A stretch of 58,219 nt of DNA from Candidatus Erginobacter occultus (GTDB lineage: Bacteria; Auribacterota; Erginobacteria; Erginobacterales; Erginobacteraceae), in assembly GCA_030765265.1 (NCBI GenBank), contig JAVCCZ010000190.1, forward strand, positions 1 through 58,219. Direction: 5' to 3'. A program made the translations under genes and the position numbers. Positions 1 through 9,164 of the stretch are shown piece by piece. Positions within the stretch are counted from its first letter, which is position 1; each line of letters opens with the position of its first letter. Below the pieces are notes generated by a model. The model saw nothing but the letters and a program-made list of their open reading frames with translations, had not been told where the DNA came from and made no database searches.

Positions 1-21
1 GCGCCTACCTACATAGACTTT

Positions 22-100
22 GTCATTGCGAGGAACGAAGTGACGAAGCAATCTCATCACAAACTAAACAGATTGCTTCGTCGTCCCTCCTCGCAATGAC
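22..100. repeat. Palindromic intergenic repeat, core copy A
   Basis: The ends are inverted copies of GTCATTGCGAGG / CCTCGCAATGAC, and the inside carries GACGAAGCAATC with its own inverted partner, so the whole element can fold into one long hairpin. The same core occurs inside three longer elements (4765-4998, 14928-15139, 39910-40083). This copy lacks their outer TAACACTT ends and is the most divergent. Confidence 0.85.
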
Positions 101-138
101 CTGGTTTTTGGGGTTTTCGTTCAGACACTACCTGGATA

Positions 139-822
139 ATGCAGATGAGAATTCTTCTGGTTGAAGATGATCCGGAAATCGCCCGTTTCGTCCTCCGGGG
201 ATTGAAACGGGAGACCTTCGCCGTGGACCACGCCAAAAACGGCGAAGACGGTCTCCATCTCGCCCTCACCGAAAACTACGACGCCGCCGTCGTAGACATT
301 ATGCTTCCCCGGCTGGACGGGATATCCCTCATCCGGAAGTTGCGGGAAGCGGGTCGGAACACCCCCGTCATCATCCTCAGCGCGAAGAGGTCGACGGAAG
401 AGAAGGTCGAAGGCCTGCGATCGGGCAGTGATGACTACCTGGGCAAGCCCTTTTCTTTCACCGAGCTCCTGGCCCGGATCCAGGCCCTGATCCGGAGGGC
501 CACGGGAACGCCGGAGACCACTTGTTTAAGGGTGGGAGATCTCCATATGGATTTGCTCAAGCGGGAGGTCACCCGGTCCGGCCGCTCAATCGTCCTTCAG
601 CCCCGGGAGTTCGCCTTTCTGGAGTACCTGATGAGAAACGCGGGCCGGGTGGTGTCGAAAACTATGATCATTGAGCACGTCTGGGACTACAATTTCGAGC
701 CCCAGACCAACATCGTCGAGGTAAGCGTCAGCCGGTTGCGGAATAAGATCGACCGGGATTTCGACAAACCGATGATCCATACTATTCGCGGTGCGGGTTA
801 TGTGGTTAAGGAAAGTGTTTAG
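139..822 (+). CDS. OmpR/PmrA-type response regulator
   Basis: A 227-residue two-domain regulator. The N-terminal receiver has the acidic pair in LLVEDD, phospho-acceptor Asp53 in VVDIMLPRLDG and the conserved Lys in YLGKPFS. The C-terminal winged helix has the OmpR pattern (LQPREFAFLEYLMRNAG, then VSRLRNKID and IHTIRGAGYVV). It lies directly upstream of and overlaps a histidine kinase, and both precede the arn genes, so a PmrA-like role in controlling lipid A modification is inferred from position. A second ATG three codons in would give the usual MRILLVEDD start; neither has a strong ribosome site. The paralogue it most resembles (PmrA, CusR or QseB type) cannot be decided here. Confidence 0.93.
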   Translation: MQMRILLVEDDPEIARFVLRGLKRETFAVDHAKNGEDGLHLALTENYDAAVVDIMLPRLDGISLIRKLREAGRNTPVIILSAKRSTEEKVEGLRSGSDDYLGKPFSFTELLARIQALIRRATGTPETTCLRVGDLHMDLLKREVTRSGRSIVLQPREFAFLEYLMRNAGRVVSKTMIIEHVWDYNFEPQTNIVEVSVSRLRNKIDRDFDKPMIHTIRGAGYVVKESV

Positions 823-2200
823 TCGGCCAAGGACGGTGGCCTTTCGCCTCACCCTCTGGTATGCGGCGATTTTTCTGCTGGTATCGGCGGGGGTTTTCTC
901 CTCCATATACTTCCTGGTTCAGGCCTATCTTGTTGAGCGGATAGACAGATGGCTTGAAGCCGAGGCGCAGGAAAGCGCCGCGATGCTGAGCCAGGTGAGC
1001 CTGGAAGAACTCAAGGAGGATATCTCCGCCGAGGAGTCGGCGATCGGGGAAGATAAGGTGTTCTTCCGGTTGGTTACGGCGGAAGGCAGGGAAATCGCCG
1101 TTTCCGACCTCTCGGTCTGGAGCAATTTCTCTCTGGCGGAAACGATGTCCGGTCGGGTTAATGATTCCGTCCCGGCATTCCAGACTGTCCTCTTCCCCGG
1201 CGACCGGCATAAGACGAGGATCGTTCAGGTCTTCATCGCTCCGGGGGTGATTTTTCAGATGGGGCAGAATATGAAGGCCGAGGATGGGTTTATGGCCCGT
1301 TTGAAATTCATCTTTGCCTACGTAGGCTTCGGGGCGGTGCTCCTTTCATTCTCGACCGGCTGGTTTATGGCCCGGCGGGCTCTCTCCGGGGTCGAGGAGG
1401 TAACGCAAGCCGCCCGGCTCATCTCCGACAGTACCCTGGACAGAAGGGTTCCCCTCAAGGGCACCGATGATGAAATCGATCGTCTGGCTTCGACCTTCAA
1501 CAGTATGTTGGAAAGAATTCAGTCTCTGATCACGGGGATAAAGGAGATTAACGACAATATCGCCCATGAATTGAGAAGCCCTATCACCAGGATCCGGGGT
1601 AGCGCCGAGATGTCTCTCTCTCTCGAATCATCCGCGGAGGAGTTGAAATCGGTCGTCGCGGGCACCGTTGAGGGCTGCGACCAGTTGTTGTCCCTGATCA
1701 ACACTATGCTCGATATCTCCGAAATGGAGTCAGGTATTAGGAATCTGAACTGTTCGGTCATCGATATCTCGGAGGTTGTAAATAGAGGCGTGGAAATCTT
1801 CCAGCCCGTGGCCGAGGAGAACGGGATCGGGCTTTCCGTTCAGACTCCTATTTCCGTTCAAATCCGGGGAGATACCAGGAAACTGCAGCGGGCTTTGGCC
1901 AATCTGGTTGACAACGCTCTCAAACATACCCCAGCCGGGGGATGCGTCTCCGTCTCGTTGAAGGAGAAAGGCGGAGAGGTTTCGATATCCGTCCGGGATA
2001 CCGGAACGGGAATCCCCTTGGCTCAATTGCCTCACGTCTTCAAGAGATTCTACCGTAGTGAAAATGAAAACGGAAGCGGCAGTGGTCTCGGACTCAGCCT
2101 CGCCCGGGCCATCGTCCGCTTCCACGAAGGCGAGATCACTGTCGAGAGCGTTCCCGGCGAAGGAAGCACCTTCACCATCGTCCTTCCCTCAGTAGGCTAG
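800..2200 (+). CDS. Sensor histidine kinase partner of the OmpR-type regulator
   Basis: About 466 residues. Order: transmembrane helix near 14-36, a roughly 130-residue extracytoplasmic sensor region, second helix near 170-192, HAMP, HisKA with phospho-acceptor His256 in NIAHELRSPITRIRG, and an HATPase domain with N box DNALKHTP, G1 DTGTGIP and G2 GSGLGLSLARAIV. The reading frame overlaps the regulator's 3' end by about 20 bases, so translation is coupled. The ATG at 800 is chosen; a GTG at 791 is in frame and a GTG at 815 follows AAGGAAA. The sensor region is acidic (LEELKEDISAEESAIGED), which in PmrB-type kinases can bind cationic ligands; that function here is only inferred. Confidence 0.92.
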   Translation: MWLRKVFSRPRTVAFRLTLWYAAIFLLVSAGVFSSIYFLVQAYLVERIDRWLEAEAQESAAMLSQVSLEELKEDISAEESAIGEDKVFFRLVTAEGREIAVSDLSVWSNFSLAETMSGRVNDSVPAFQTVLFPGDRHKTRIVQVFIAPGVIFQMGQNMKAEDGFMARLKFIFAYVGFGAVLLSFSTGWFMARRALSGVEEVTQAARLISDSTLDRRVPLKGTDDEIDRLASTFNSMLERIQSLITGIKEINDNIAHELRSPITRIRGSAEMSLSLESSAEELKSVVAGTVEGCDQLLSLINTMLDISEMESGIRNLNCSVIDISEVVNRGVEIFQPVAEENGIGLSVQTPISVQIRGDTRKLQRALANLVDNALKHTPAGGCVSVSLKEKGGEVSISVRDTGTGIPLAQLPHVFKRFYRSENENGSGSGLGLSLARAIVRFHEGEITVESVPGEGSTFTIVLPSVG

Positions 2201-2212
2201 TTGCTACCCTCC

Positions 2213-2242
2213 CCGGAGGATTACTAAAAAGTAATCTTCCGG
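2213..2242. terminator. 13-bp hairpin after the kinase gene
   Basis: CCGGAGGATTACT is followed by AAAA and then by its near-perfect complement (one wobble position). No T-run follows, so this may be a weak terminator, an RNA processing stem, or an operator between the two-component genes and the phosphatase gene. Confidence 0.5.
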
Positions 2243-2334
2243 AAAGCTTCCCGTAATACCCCGCCTGTTAGTTTTCCCGACACGAGGTCGGAATATATCC
2301 GGTTTCCGCCGCCCGTCCGCTCGGGAGGCAGTAA

Positions 2335-3075
2335 GTGGAGAACCAAGCCCGTTTCCCGATCTCGTCCGCGGATATGCGCAGAACGAGATTCAAGCTATTT
2401 CTCCTGATCTTGGGGGTTGTTCTCGGTGCTGTGGGCATCGACTGGTTTATTCTCCACCGAAAGCTCGGGCCCGATATGGTCTGGGTGAGCCACTCTCGGG
2501 AATACCGGTTGGTCTGCCTTCAGATCTATCGCCAGGCCGCAGAGAAGCTGGAAAAAATTTCTGCCCATATCTCCCACCCCTGGGGTATAGTTATGGATCT
2601 CGATGATACCTGTTTGAGCACGATCGACTACCAGAGAGACAGGCAATTACGGTGTCTTCCCTGGTTTCGACCGGATTGGGAGAAATGGTGCCTCCGAAAG
2701 AGAGGCGTGGTGATCCCCGGCGCGGTGGAATTCACCGAAAAAGTCAGGGAACTCGGGGGACGGGTCATCCTTCTCAGCGACCGCCGGGAAGAGCTGAGGG
2801 AGGCCACCGAAGACAATCTCCGGAGGGAGGGCATTGTCTACGACGCGCTCCTGATGAAGAGCGGTAGCTTCTCCAATGCCCGATGGAGGGAGTTGTTTGA
2901 AACCGGCCCGGGAATACCGGGCATCGGGACTGTGGAAGTGGCGATGGTTATCGGTGATCGGATCAGCGATTTTTGTGACCGGGGCGGAGATCGCGAGCAC
3001 TACGGCGACTGGGGCGGGGAATTCGTCATCATTCCCAATCCCGTCGCCCCGACGAACGAGAGGGAACTGGAATGA
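2335..3075 (+). CDS. Membrane-anchored HAD acid phosphatase-like protein (HAD-IIIB)
   Basis: 246 residues starting at GTG after GGGAGG; an in-frame ATG 13 codons later is possible. One N-terminal membrane helix (LFLLILGVVLGAVGIDWFIL, about 21-40) places the catalytic part outside the cytoplasm. HAD motif I is VMDLDDTCLST (Asp88, Asp90), motif II is VILLSDR and the last motif is IGDRISDF. The arrangement resembles the class B/e(P4)-type acid phosphatase superfamily. It sits between the two-component system and arnT. A role on a phosphorylated lipid or sugar in the envelope is conceivable but is inference; the family also contains plain nucleotidases. Confidence 0.8.
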   Translation: MENQARFPISSADMRRTRFKLFLLILGVVLGAVGIDWFILHRKLGPDMVWVSHSREYRLVCLQIYRQAAEKLEKISAHISHPWGIVMDLDDTCLSTIDYQRDRQLRCLPWFRPDWEKWCLRKRGVVIPGAVEFTEKVRELGGRVILLSDRREELREATEDNLRREGIVYDALLMKSGSFSNARWRELFETGPGIPGIGTVEVAMVIGDRISDFCDRGGDREHYGDWGGEFVIIPNPVAPTNERELE

Positions 3076-3109
3076 TTATCTTCCCCGGTATTCGGTTAGG
3101 AGAGAATTG

Positions 3110-4762
3110 ATGGAATCAGCCCCGACAACCCGGAGGGGAATCCCGTTCTGGGTGGCGGCCGTATGCCTGGCCGCACTCTTCGTCGGTATCGGGGACCACG
3201 AACTGTGGACCCCGGACGAACCAAGAGTGGCGGAGGTGGCCAGGGCGATGGCCGCCGGTTCTTCCTGGCTCGTTCCCCAGCTCGCCGGGCGGCCCTTCGT
3301 GGAGAAGCCGCCCCTCTATTTCTGGCTCTCGGCCCTGATGCTGCTGACCCTGGGGAAGGTGGTCGGAGCTACCGCCGCCCTCCGGCTGCTCCCGGCGCTC
3401 TGCGGCGCTTCAACTCTGATTGTTCTCTACCGGGCGGTCAGGCGGTATCTCGGTAATCCTCAGGCCATCGGCGTTGTCCTGGTCCTGGCCACTATGTACG
3501 GATTTTTCCACGCGACTCATTGGATCGTCGTCGATCCGCTCCTGATGTTCCTGACCAGCGGTTCAGTGTTGTTCCTTTTTGAAGGCCTCGACAGAGAAAA
3601 GCCCCGGATATTGCTGGCGGGTTATCTGCTGGCGGGGCTGGCATTTCTCACCAAGGGGTTTGTCGCCTGGGCCGTAATCGGAGTTCCGGGGGTGATGCTC
3701 TTCGTCCTGTATTTCCGGACCATCACCCACCGGCCGTTGCTTCACCTGGCGGGATTCCTGCTGCTCCTCGCCCCGGTGATTGCCTGGATGGGGGCGTTCT
3801 ACCTGCGGGGAGGCCCGGAGCTGTGGCGCGAATGGTTTATTGAGAATCAACTGGGTAGATTTCTGGGCCGCACCGATTACCTGGGGCACATCCGGGGGCC
3901 ATTTTACTACCTCTCGATCGTCCCCGGGGTATTGCTCCCCTGGACCCCCGTTCTCATCGGGTGGATCGTCCGCCGCCGCTGGCGGACAATCGCGGGGTAC
4001 CCCCCGGCCGTCCGGAACCTGTATCTGACGATTCTCGCCTGGGCTTTCGGCGGACTCTTCCTTCTTTCCCTGGCCGGAACCAAGCGCGACATCTACCTCT
4101 TCCCCCTTCTCCCCGGCTTTGCCTTCCTGATTGCCACCTCTCTGGAAGGGTCGGCCCGCTGGGTTAACGCGGTTCTAAAGGTCATCTGCCTCCTCCTCCT
4201 CCTCCCGATGATCTTCTTTACCTTTGGGTCACTGGTTTGGGAGGAAGGCGAATTAACCCTGCAGTGGGGATTCAGTCTGCCCCTGCTCGCCTGTGCGGCC
4301 GGCGCCCTCTTCGCCCTGATCCGGTACCGGCGGAACATTCTCGCCGTCACCGGCGCCGTCACCGGATTGTTTTACCTGGCCGTCGTTCTGGCGGTTTTCC
4401 CGGTGATCGATCAGGCGAAAAATTACGAACCGGCGACCCGCTACATAGCCGCCGCCATCCCGATCGGAGATCGTTCTTCCGTATGCGCCTGGAACAGCGA
4501 TGAGACTACCAGGGCCATTTTTTCGTACTACACCGGATTGACCCTCAGCGACATAAGGGATGGAGGGGATTTGAAAGACAGTCTTATGCGTTTACAGAAG
4601 GTCCTCGACCTCGAAGATCCCCAGTATACCTCGGTAATTGTGCTCATCAAATACGACAGGGTATTCCCACCGGAAGGCATATCTCTGGATCCGGAACAGA
4701 TAAGGGCCAAAACGAATATGGGAATTAATCGGACCCTGTTGCTGATCTCCGGAAAAGAGTAG
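3110..4762 (+). CDS. arnT: ArnT-like lipid A aminoarabinose transferase
   Basis: 550 residues, the length usual for enterobacterial ArnT. Multi-spanning inner-membrane GT-C glycosyltransferase (PMT/ArnT family, GT83) with the characteristic first periplasmic loop HELWTPDEPRVAEVARAM, which includes the catalytic Asp-Glu, followed by the FVEKPPLYFW element. About a dozen hydrophobic segments precede a soluble periplasmic tail. It transfers 4-amino-4-deoxy-L-arabinose from undecaprenyl phosphate to lipid A. The ATG at 3110 is chosen because AGGAGAG sits just upstream; longer in-frame extensions overlap the phosphatase gene. The arnBCAD genes follow after a 250-base gap filled by a repeat element. 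Confidence 0.9.
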   Translation: MESAPTTRRGIPFWVAAVCLAALFVGIGDHELWTPDEPRVAEVARAMAAGSSWLVPQLAGRPFVEKPPLYFWLSALMLLTLGKVVGATAALRLLPALCGASTLIVLYRAVRRYLGNPQAIGVVLVLATMYGFFHATHWIVVDPLLMFLTSGSVLFLFEGLDREKPRILLAGYLLAGLAFLTKGFVAWAVIGVPGVMLFVLYFRTITHRPLLHLAGFLLLLAPVIAWMGAFYLRGGPELWREWFIENQLGRFLGRTDYLGHIRGPFYYLSIVPGVLLPWTPVLIGWIVRRRWRTIAGYPPAVRNLYLTILAWAFGGLFLLSLAGTKRDIYLFPLLPGFAFLIATSLEGSARWVNAVLKVICLLLLLPMIFFTFGSLVWEEGELTLQWGFSLPLLACAAGALFALIRYRRNILAVTGAVTGLFYLAVVLAVFPVIDQAKNYEPATRYIAAAIPIGDRSSVCAWNSDETTRAIFSYYTGLTLSDIRDGGDLKDSLMRLQKVLDLEDPQYTSVIVLIKYDRVFPPEGISLDPEQIRAKTNMGINRTLLLISGKE

Positions 4763-4764
4763 GG

Positions 4765-4998
4765 GTAACACTTCAGCTTTATAAAAGTTCCTAATCATTC
4801 CCAAGTCTCCATCTGTCATTGCGAGGAGCCGAAGGCGACGAAGCAATCTCTTTACCCGAAACAGGTTGAGATTGCTTCTCCGTCTTCCGTCTTCCGTCTA
4901 AAGCCGGATAAAAAAGCCGGATAAAAAAGCCGGATCGCAATGACAATCAATGGTGCTACCAATAGCAACGGCTATTTTAAAGCGCTAAAATGTTAAGA
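4765..4998. mobile_element. MITE-like element, copy B
   Basis: The ends form imperfect terminal inverted repeats: TAACACTTCAGC at the left and, in reverse complement, TTAACATTTTAGC at the right. The interior is the GTCATTGCGAGG...GCAATGAC palindrome (4815-4944) with internal slippage repeats, three copies of GCCGGATAAAAAA-like units. No coding capacity is seen. The outer TA is compatible with insertion at TA. It separates arnT from arnB and brings its right end to within about 20 bases of the arnB start. Confidence 0.75.
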
Positions 4999-5015
4999 GT
5001 AGGGGGATAATTGAG

Positions 5016-6182
5016 ATGTTCATTCGTTCTGACTTTCTTCCGTTTTCACGTCCGTCGATTGGCCCCGAAGACATCGAGGGCGTGGTCGCGGTTTTGAAAT
5101 CCGGCTGGATCACCACCGGTCCCAAGACCGGTGAGTTCGAGGAGGCTTTCCGCCGGTACACCGGGGCCCGGTTCGCCTCCTCCCTGACCAACGGGACCGC
5201 CGGGATGCACCTCACACTGATGGCCCTCGGCATCGGTCCGGGAGACGAGGTGATATCCCCCTCGCTGACCTGGGGTTCCACCGTCAATCTGATCACTCTT
5301 CTGGGAGCGAAACCGGTCTTCGCCGAGATCGACCGCCAAACCCTGATGATAACCCCGGAGACGGTCCAGCGGGTGCTGACGGGAAAAACCAAGGCCATCA
5401 TCCCCGTCCACTATGCCGGAGCGCCGGTCGATCTCGATCCGTTCCGGGAACTGGCCGAGCAGGCGAAGGTCCTTCTGGTGGAAGACGCCGCCCACGCCGT
5501 GGGTACGGAATACCGGGGAAGAAAGATCGGGAGCAGCGGTACCGCCGTCTTCAGTTTTCACGCCATCAAGAACCTGACCACCGGGGAAGGGGGGATGGTG
5601 GTGAGCGATGACCAGGAGCTGATCGAGAAAGTCAGCCTGCTCAAGTTCCACGGGTTGGCCAAGGACGCCTGGCAGCGCTACAGCCGGCGGGGTTCCCCCC
5701 AGGTGGAGATCATCACCCCGGGATACAAGTACAATATGACCGATATCCAGGCCTCCTTGGGTCTGACCCAGTTGGCCAAGGTCGATGAACTCAACCGGAG
5801 AAGGGCGGAGCTGGCCGCCCTTTACGACCGGAATCTTCAGGGGATCGAGGAGATCCTCCACCCCGTCCCTCCGCAGTACCCCCACGCCCACAGCCATCAC
5901 CTCTACATCGTTCTTCTCGACCTCGACCGGGTGACGGTCGGCCGAGACGACTTCCTCAGCAAGCTGAAGGAGCGCAACATCGGAACCGGTATCCATTTCC
6001 GGGCTGTTCACACCCAGGAATACTACCGGGAGACAGTCGGAACCGGCCGCGGCCTCCTGCCGGAAACGGAATGGGTTTCGGACCGTCTCTTCTCCCTGCC
6101 GCTCTTCCCGTTTATGCAGGACAAGGACGTGGATGATGTCTGCGGAGCGATCGCTGACGTTGTGGGGGAGGTGAGGAAATGA
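5016..6182 (+). CDS. arnB: UDP-Ara4O aminotransferase ArnB
   Basis: 388-residue PLP-dependent DegT/DnrJ/EryC1/StrS aminotransferase. The PLP lysine lies in FSFHAIKNLTTGEGG, preceded by the VEDAAHAVG cofactor-Asp motif; the N-terminus (LPFSRPSIGPEDIEGVV) and the KSGWITTGPKTGEFE segment are typical of ArnB. It converts UDP-4-keto-pentose to UDP-Ara4N using glutamate. The ATG follows AGGGGGA. Its last four bases (ATGA) overlap the arnC start, showing translational coupling. The upstream neighbour is the right end of a MITE-like element, so this operon may be transcribed from within or across that element. Confidence 0.94.
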   Translation: MFIRSDFLPFSRPSIGPEDIEGVVAVLKSGWITTGPKTGEFEEAFRRYTGARFASSLTNGTAGMHLTLMALGIGPGDEVISPSLTWGSTVNLITLLGAKPVFAEIDRQTLMITPETVQRVLTGKTKAIIPVHYAGAPVDLDPFRELAEQAKVLLVEDAAHAVGTEYRGRKIGSSGTAVFSFHAIKNLTTGEGGMVVSDDQELIEKVSLLKFHGLAKDAWQRYSRRGSPQVEIITPGYKYNMTDIQASLGLTQLAKVDELNRRRAELAALYDRNLQGIEEILHPVPPQYPHAHSHHLYIVLLDLDRVTVGRDDFLSKLKERNIGTGIHFRAVHTQEYYRETVGTGRGLLPETEWVSDRLFSLPLFPFMQDKDVDDVCGAIADVVGEVRK

Positions 6183-7171
6183 TGAACAAGTCCGGACCGA
6201 CAACCGTCTCCGTGGTGGTACCGGTCTTTAACGAGGAAGCCTGTCTCGAGGAGCTGATCGAGCGGACCATCCGGGTCCTGGACGGACTTTCCGATCCCTC
6301 CGAACTAGTCCTGGTCGACGACGGAAGTCACGACCGTTCCCCCGATATCATTGCCCGGGCGGCCGAAGAACATTCGGGGAGGGTGGTCGGGATAACCTTC
6401 AACCGCAACTACGGCCAGCATCGGGCGGTGCTGGCCGGCCTGGCCGAGGCGAGAGGCGGGATCATTGTCACCCTTGACGCCGACCTCCAGAACCCCCCCG
6501 AAGAGATCCCTAAACTCGTAGAGAAAGCCCGGGAAGGATACGATGTCGTGGGTTCGGTCCGCCTGAGCCGTCGGGATTCCGGCTTCCGGAAGTTATTTTC
6601 TCGGATGATCAACCAAATCACCGCCCGGACCACCGGTATTAAGATGCGTGACTATGGCTGTATGCTCCGGGCCTACCGCCGCCCGGTGGTCGATGCGATT
6701 CTCCAATGTCCCGAGCGGAGCACCTTTATCCCGGTCCTCGCCAACTCTTTCGCCGATCGGACCGCCGAAGTCGAGGTTTCCCACTCGGAGCGGCAGAGCG
6801 GGGAATCGAAATACGGTCTTCTGAAACTGGTCAACCTCCAGTTCGACCTTCTATCCAGTATGACCACCTTTCCCCTCCGCCTCCTGAGTTTGATCGGTAC
6901 TGTCATCTCCGTTCTGGGGATCGGTTTCGGCGCCCTGATCCTGGTTCTGCGATTAATCCAGGGGGCGGCCTGGGCCGCCGAGGGCGTCTTCACTCTTTTC
7001 GCGATTCTCTTCTTCTTCATCGGGGCTCAGTTTATCGCTATGGGGCTGCTCGGAGAATATATCGGAAGGATCTACCTGGACGTGCGCGGCCGTCCCCGCT
7101 ACTTCGTTAAAGAGCGGATGGGCCGGTCGGACATCAATAAACCGAGACCATCAAAGGAAGTTCAGATATGA
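6179..7171 (+). CDS. arnC: Undecaprenyl-phosphate Ara4FN transferase ArnC
   Basis: 330 residues. N-terminal GT-A glycosyltransferase family 2 domain with [18 protein letters not shown], the metal/nucleotide motif [15 protein letters not shown] and the GCMLRAYRR segment, then two C-terminal membrane helices (about 235-260 and 270-295). It transfers 4-formamido-4-deoxy-L-arabinose from UDP to undecaprenyl phosphate on the inner face of the inner membrane. It overlaps arnB by ATGA, and arnA begins four bases before its stop. Related dolichol/polyprenyl-phosphate glycosyltransferases look similar; the operon context makes ArnC the firm choice. Confidence 0.93.
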   Translation: MMNKSGPTTVSVVVPVFNEEACLEELIERTIRVLDGLSDPSELVLVDDGSHDRSPDIIARAAEEHSGRVVGITFNRNYGQHRAVLAGLAEARGGIIVTLDADLQNPPEEIPKLVEKAREGYDVVGSVRLSRRDSGFRKLFSRMINQITARTTGIKMRDYGCMLRAYRRPVVDAILQCPERSTFIPVLANSFADRTAEVEVSHSERQSGESKYGLLKLVNLQFDLLSSMTTFPLRLLSLIGTVISVLGIGFGALILVLRLIQGAAWAAEGVFTLFAILFFFIGAQFIAMGLLGEYIGRIYLDVRGRPRYFVKERMGRSDINKPRPSKEVQI

Positions 7172-9150
7172 GAGTCGTGGTTTTCGCCTATCACAACATC
7201 GGCTGCGCCGGGTTGGAAGCACTCCTGAGGCACGGATTCGATATCCGGGCCGTCTTCACCCACGCCGACAACCCCGGGGAAAACATCTGGTTCCGGTCGG
7301 TGGCTGACCTGGCGGCCGGTCGAGGACTTCCGGTTTACGCCCCCGAGAATGTAAATCACCCGATATGGACGGACCGGATCAAGGCGATGCAGCCGGATCT
7401 GATCTTTTCATTCTATTTCCGCAATCTGATATCGAAAGAGATACTCGACCTCGCTCCCCGGGGAGCGTTCAACCTCCACGGCTCGCTCCTCCCGAGATAC
7501 CGCGGCCGTTGTCCCATTAACTGGGTCCTGGTCAATGGCGAGAAAGAAACCGGGGTCACCCTCCATCATATGGTCAGCCGGGCCGACGCTGGTGATATTG
7601 TCGCCCAGAAGGCATTCCCCATCGCCGACGATGACACGGCTTTGAGTCTTTTCAGCAAGTCAGAAGAGGCGACCGTTCGACTGCTCGACGATGTCCTGCC
7701 CCTGATCAAAGCGGGAACCGCTCCCCGGATCCCCCAGGATGAATCTCGGGCGACGAAATTCGGGGGACGGCGGCCCGAGGACGGGCGGATAGACTGGAAC
7801 CTTCCCCCTGCCGATATCCGAAACCTGGTGCGGGCCGTCACTCAGCCATACCCGGGGGCATTCACCTTCAAGGGAGATAAAAAGTTGTACATCTGGGAGA
7901 CAGCGGCCGCCGACCCATCCATCCCGGCGGCACTCCCGGGTACGGTGATCTCGGTTGACCCGCTGACAATCGCCTGTGAGAAAGGAGCGGTGGTGGTCAG
8001 GCGGGCGCAGATAGAAGGTTCCATCCCCATAACGGGTGCTCAGGCCGCCCGGGAGATGGGGTTGGTTGAGGGATGGGTCCTGGGAAAGCGGTTGCTGCCC
8101 CTTACCTCAAAGAACGAACCGATCAGAATTCTGATCCTGGGCGTGGCCGGTTTTATCGGCAATGCCCTGGTGGAGCGCCTCCTGGAAGAAGATAACTACG
8201 AAATCTACGGGCTGGATCTCGATCCGGCCAATATCGAACGGTATCTGGGCAACCCTCGCTTCCACTTTGTCGAGGGGGACATCGGGATCCATCGGGAATG
8301 GATTGAGTATCACGTCCGCAAGTGCGATATCGTCATCCCCCTCGTGGCCATCGCCACCCCGATCGAGTATATCCGCAACCCCCTGGGGGTGTTCGAACTG
8401 GATTTCGAAGAGAATCTCCGGATCGTTCGTTACTGCGTCCGATTCCACAAGCGACTGGTCTTCCCTTCCACTTCCGAGGTTTACGGTATGTGTACCGACG
8501 AAGAGTTCGACGAGAATAAATCCAATCTGGTCACCGGCCCGATCCGGAAGCAGCGGTGGATATACAGCGCTTCCAAACAGCTCCTCGATCGGGTAATCTG
8601 GGCCTATGGCGTAAAAAACGGCCTTCGTTTCACCTTATTCCGACCTTTCAACTGGATCGGACCCCGCCTCGACAGCCTGGAGGCCGCCCGGATCGGCAGT
8701 TCCCGGGCGATCACCCAGCTGATTCTTAACCTGGTGGAGGGAAGTCCGGTCAGGCTGGTCGACGGGGGCGAACAGAAACGTTGTTTCACTGATGTGCGGG
8801 ACGGAATCGAATGTTTATTCCAAATTATCGAGAACCGGGACAGTCGTTGCGACGGGGAGATCTTCAACATCGGAAATCCTTTTAACGAGGCCAGCATCCG
8901 GCAATTGGCCGAAATGCTTATAGAACAATTTCGTTCCCATCCACTTCGAAGCCATTTCCCGCCTCCGGCAGAGGTAACCGAGGTGGAGAGCGGCAGTTTC
9001 TACGGGAACGGCGGCTATGAGGATATCACCCTCAGGAAACCCTCCATCCGCAAGGCCAAAAAGATCCTCCAGTGGGAACCGGTCATACCGCTGGAAGAAG
9101 CGGTGAGGAATACGCTCGACTTTTTCCTCCGGCAGACAGTCTCTAACTGA
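7168..9150 (+). CDS. arnA: Bifunctional ArnA: UDP-Ara4N formyltransferase / UDP-GlcA decarboxylase
   Basis: 660 residues, identical in length to the enterobacterial enzyme. The formyltransferase domain (1 to about 305) has catalytic Asn102, His104 (in [13 protein letters not shown]) and Asp140, at the same numbers as E. coli ArnA. The decarboxylase domain (about 317-660) has the NAD-binding GVAGFIG loop, the Ser-Glu pair in PSTSEVYG (436-437), the Tyr466/Lys470 couple in YSASK, Asn495 in PFNW and the RKPSI segment near 623. It oxidatively decarboxylates UDP-glucuronate and N-formylates UDP-Ara4N. The UDP-glucose dehydrogenase that would feed it is not in this window. Confidence 0.97.
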   Translation: MRVVVFAYHNIGCAGLEALLRHGFDIRAVFTHADNPGENIWFRSVADLAAGRGLPVYAPENVNHPIWTDRIKAMQPDLIFSFYFRNLISKEILDLAPRGAFNLHGSLLPRYRGRCPINWVLVNGEKETGVTLHHMVSRADAGDIVAQKAFPIADDDTALSLFSKSEEATVRLLDDVLPLIKAGTAPRIPQDESRATKFGGRRPEDGRIDWNLPPADIRNLVRAVTQPYPGAFTFKGDKKLYIWETAAADPSIPAALPGTVISVDPLTIACEKGAVVVRRAQIEGSIPITGAQAAREMGLVEGWVLGKRLLPLTSKNEPIRILILGVAGFIGNALVERLLEEDNYEIYGLDLDPANIERYLGNPRFHFVEGDIGIHREWIEYHVRKCDIVIPLVAIATPIEYIRNPLGVFELDFEENLRIVRYCVRFHKRLVFPSTSEVYGMCTDEEFDENKSNLVTGPIRKQRWIYSASKQLLDRVIWAYGVKNGLRFTLFRPFNWIGPRLDSLEAARIGSSRAITQLILNLVEGSPVRLVDGGEQKRCFTDVRDGIECLFQIIENRDSRCDGEIFNIGNPFNEASIRQLAEMLIEQFRSHPLRSHFPPPAEVTEVESGSFYGNGGYEDITLRKPSIRKAKKILQWEPVIPLEEAVRNTLDFFLRQTVSN

Positions 9151-9164
9151 TGAGTACGGTATAG

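Noticed and set aside
2740..2760. AAAGTCAGGGAACTCGGGGG inside the HAD phosphatase gene resembles the shared promoter motif
   Set aside because: It lies within a conserved coding sequence, the G-run is misplaced and no -35/-10 follows.
2876..3109. N-terminal extension of ArnT into the phosphatase gene
   Set aside because: Overlaps conserved HAD motifs in another frame; ATG 3110 has the ribosome site and gives the standard ArnT length.
5046..6203. Long minus-strand open frame opposite arnB
   Set aside because: Antisense shadow with low-complexity Gly/Val/Asp composition; arnB is unequivocal.
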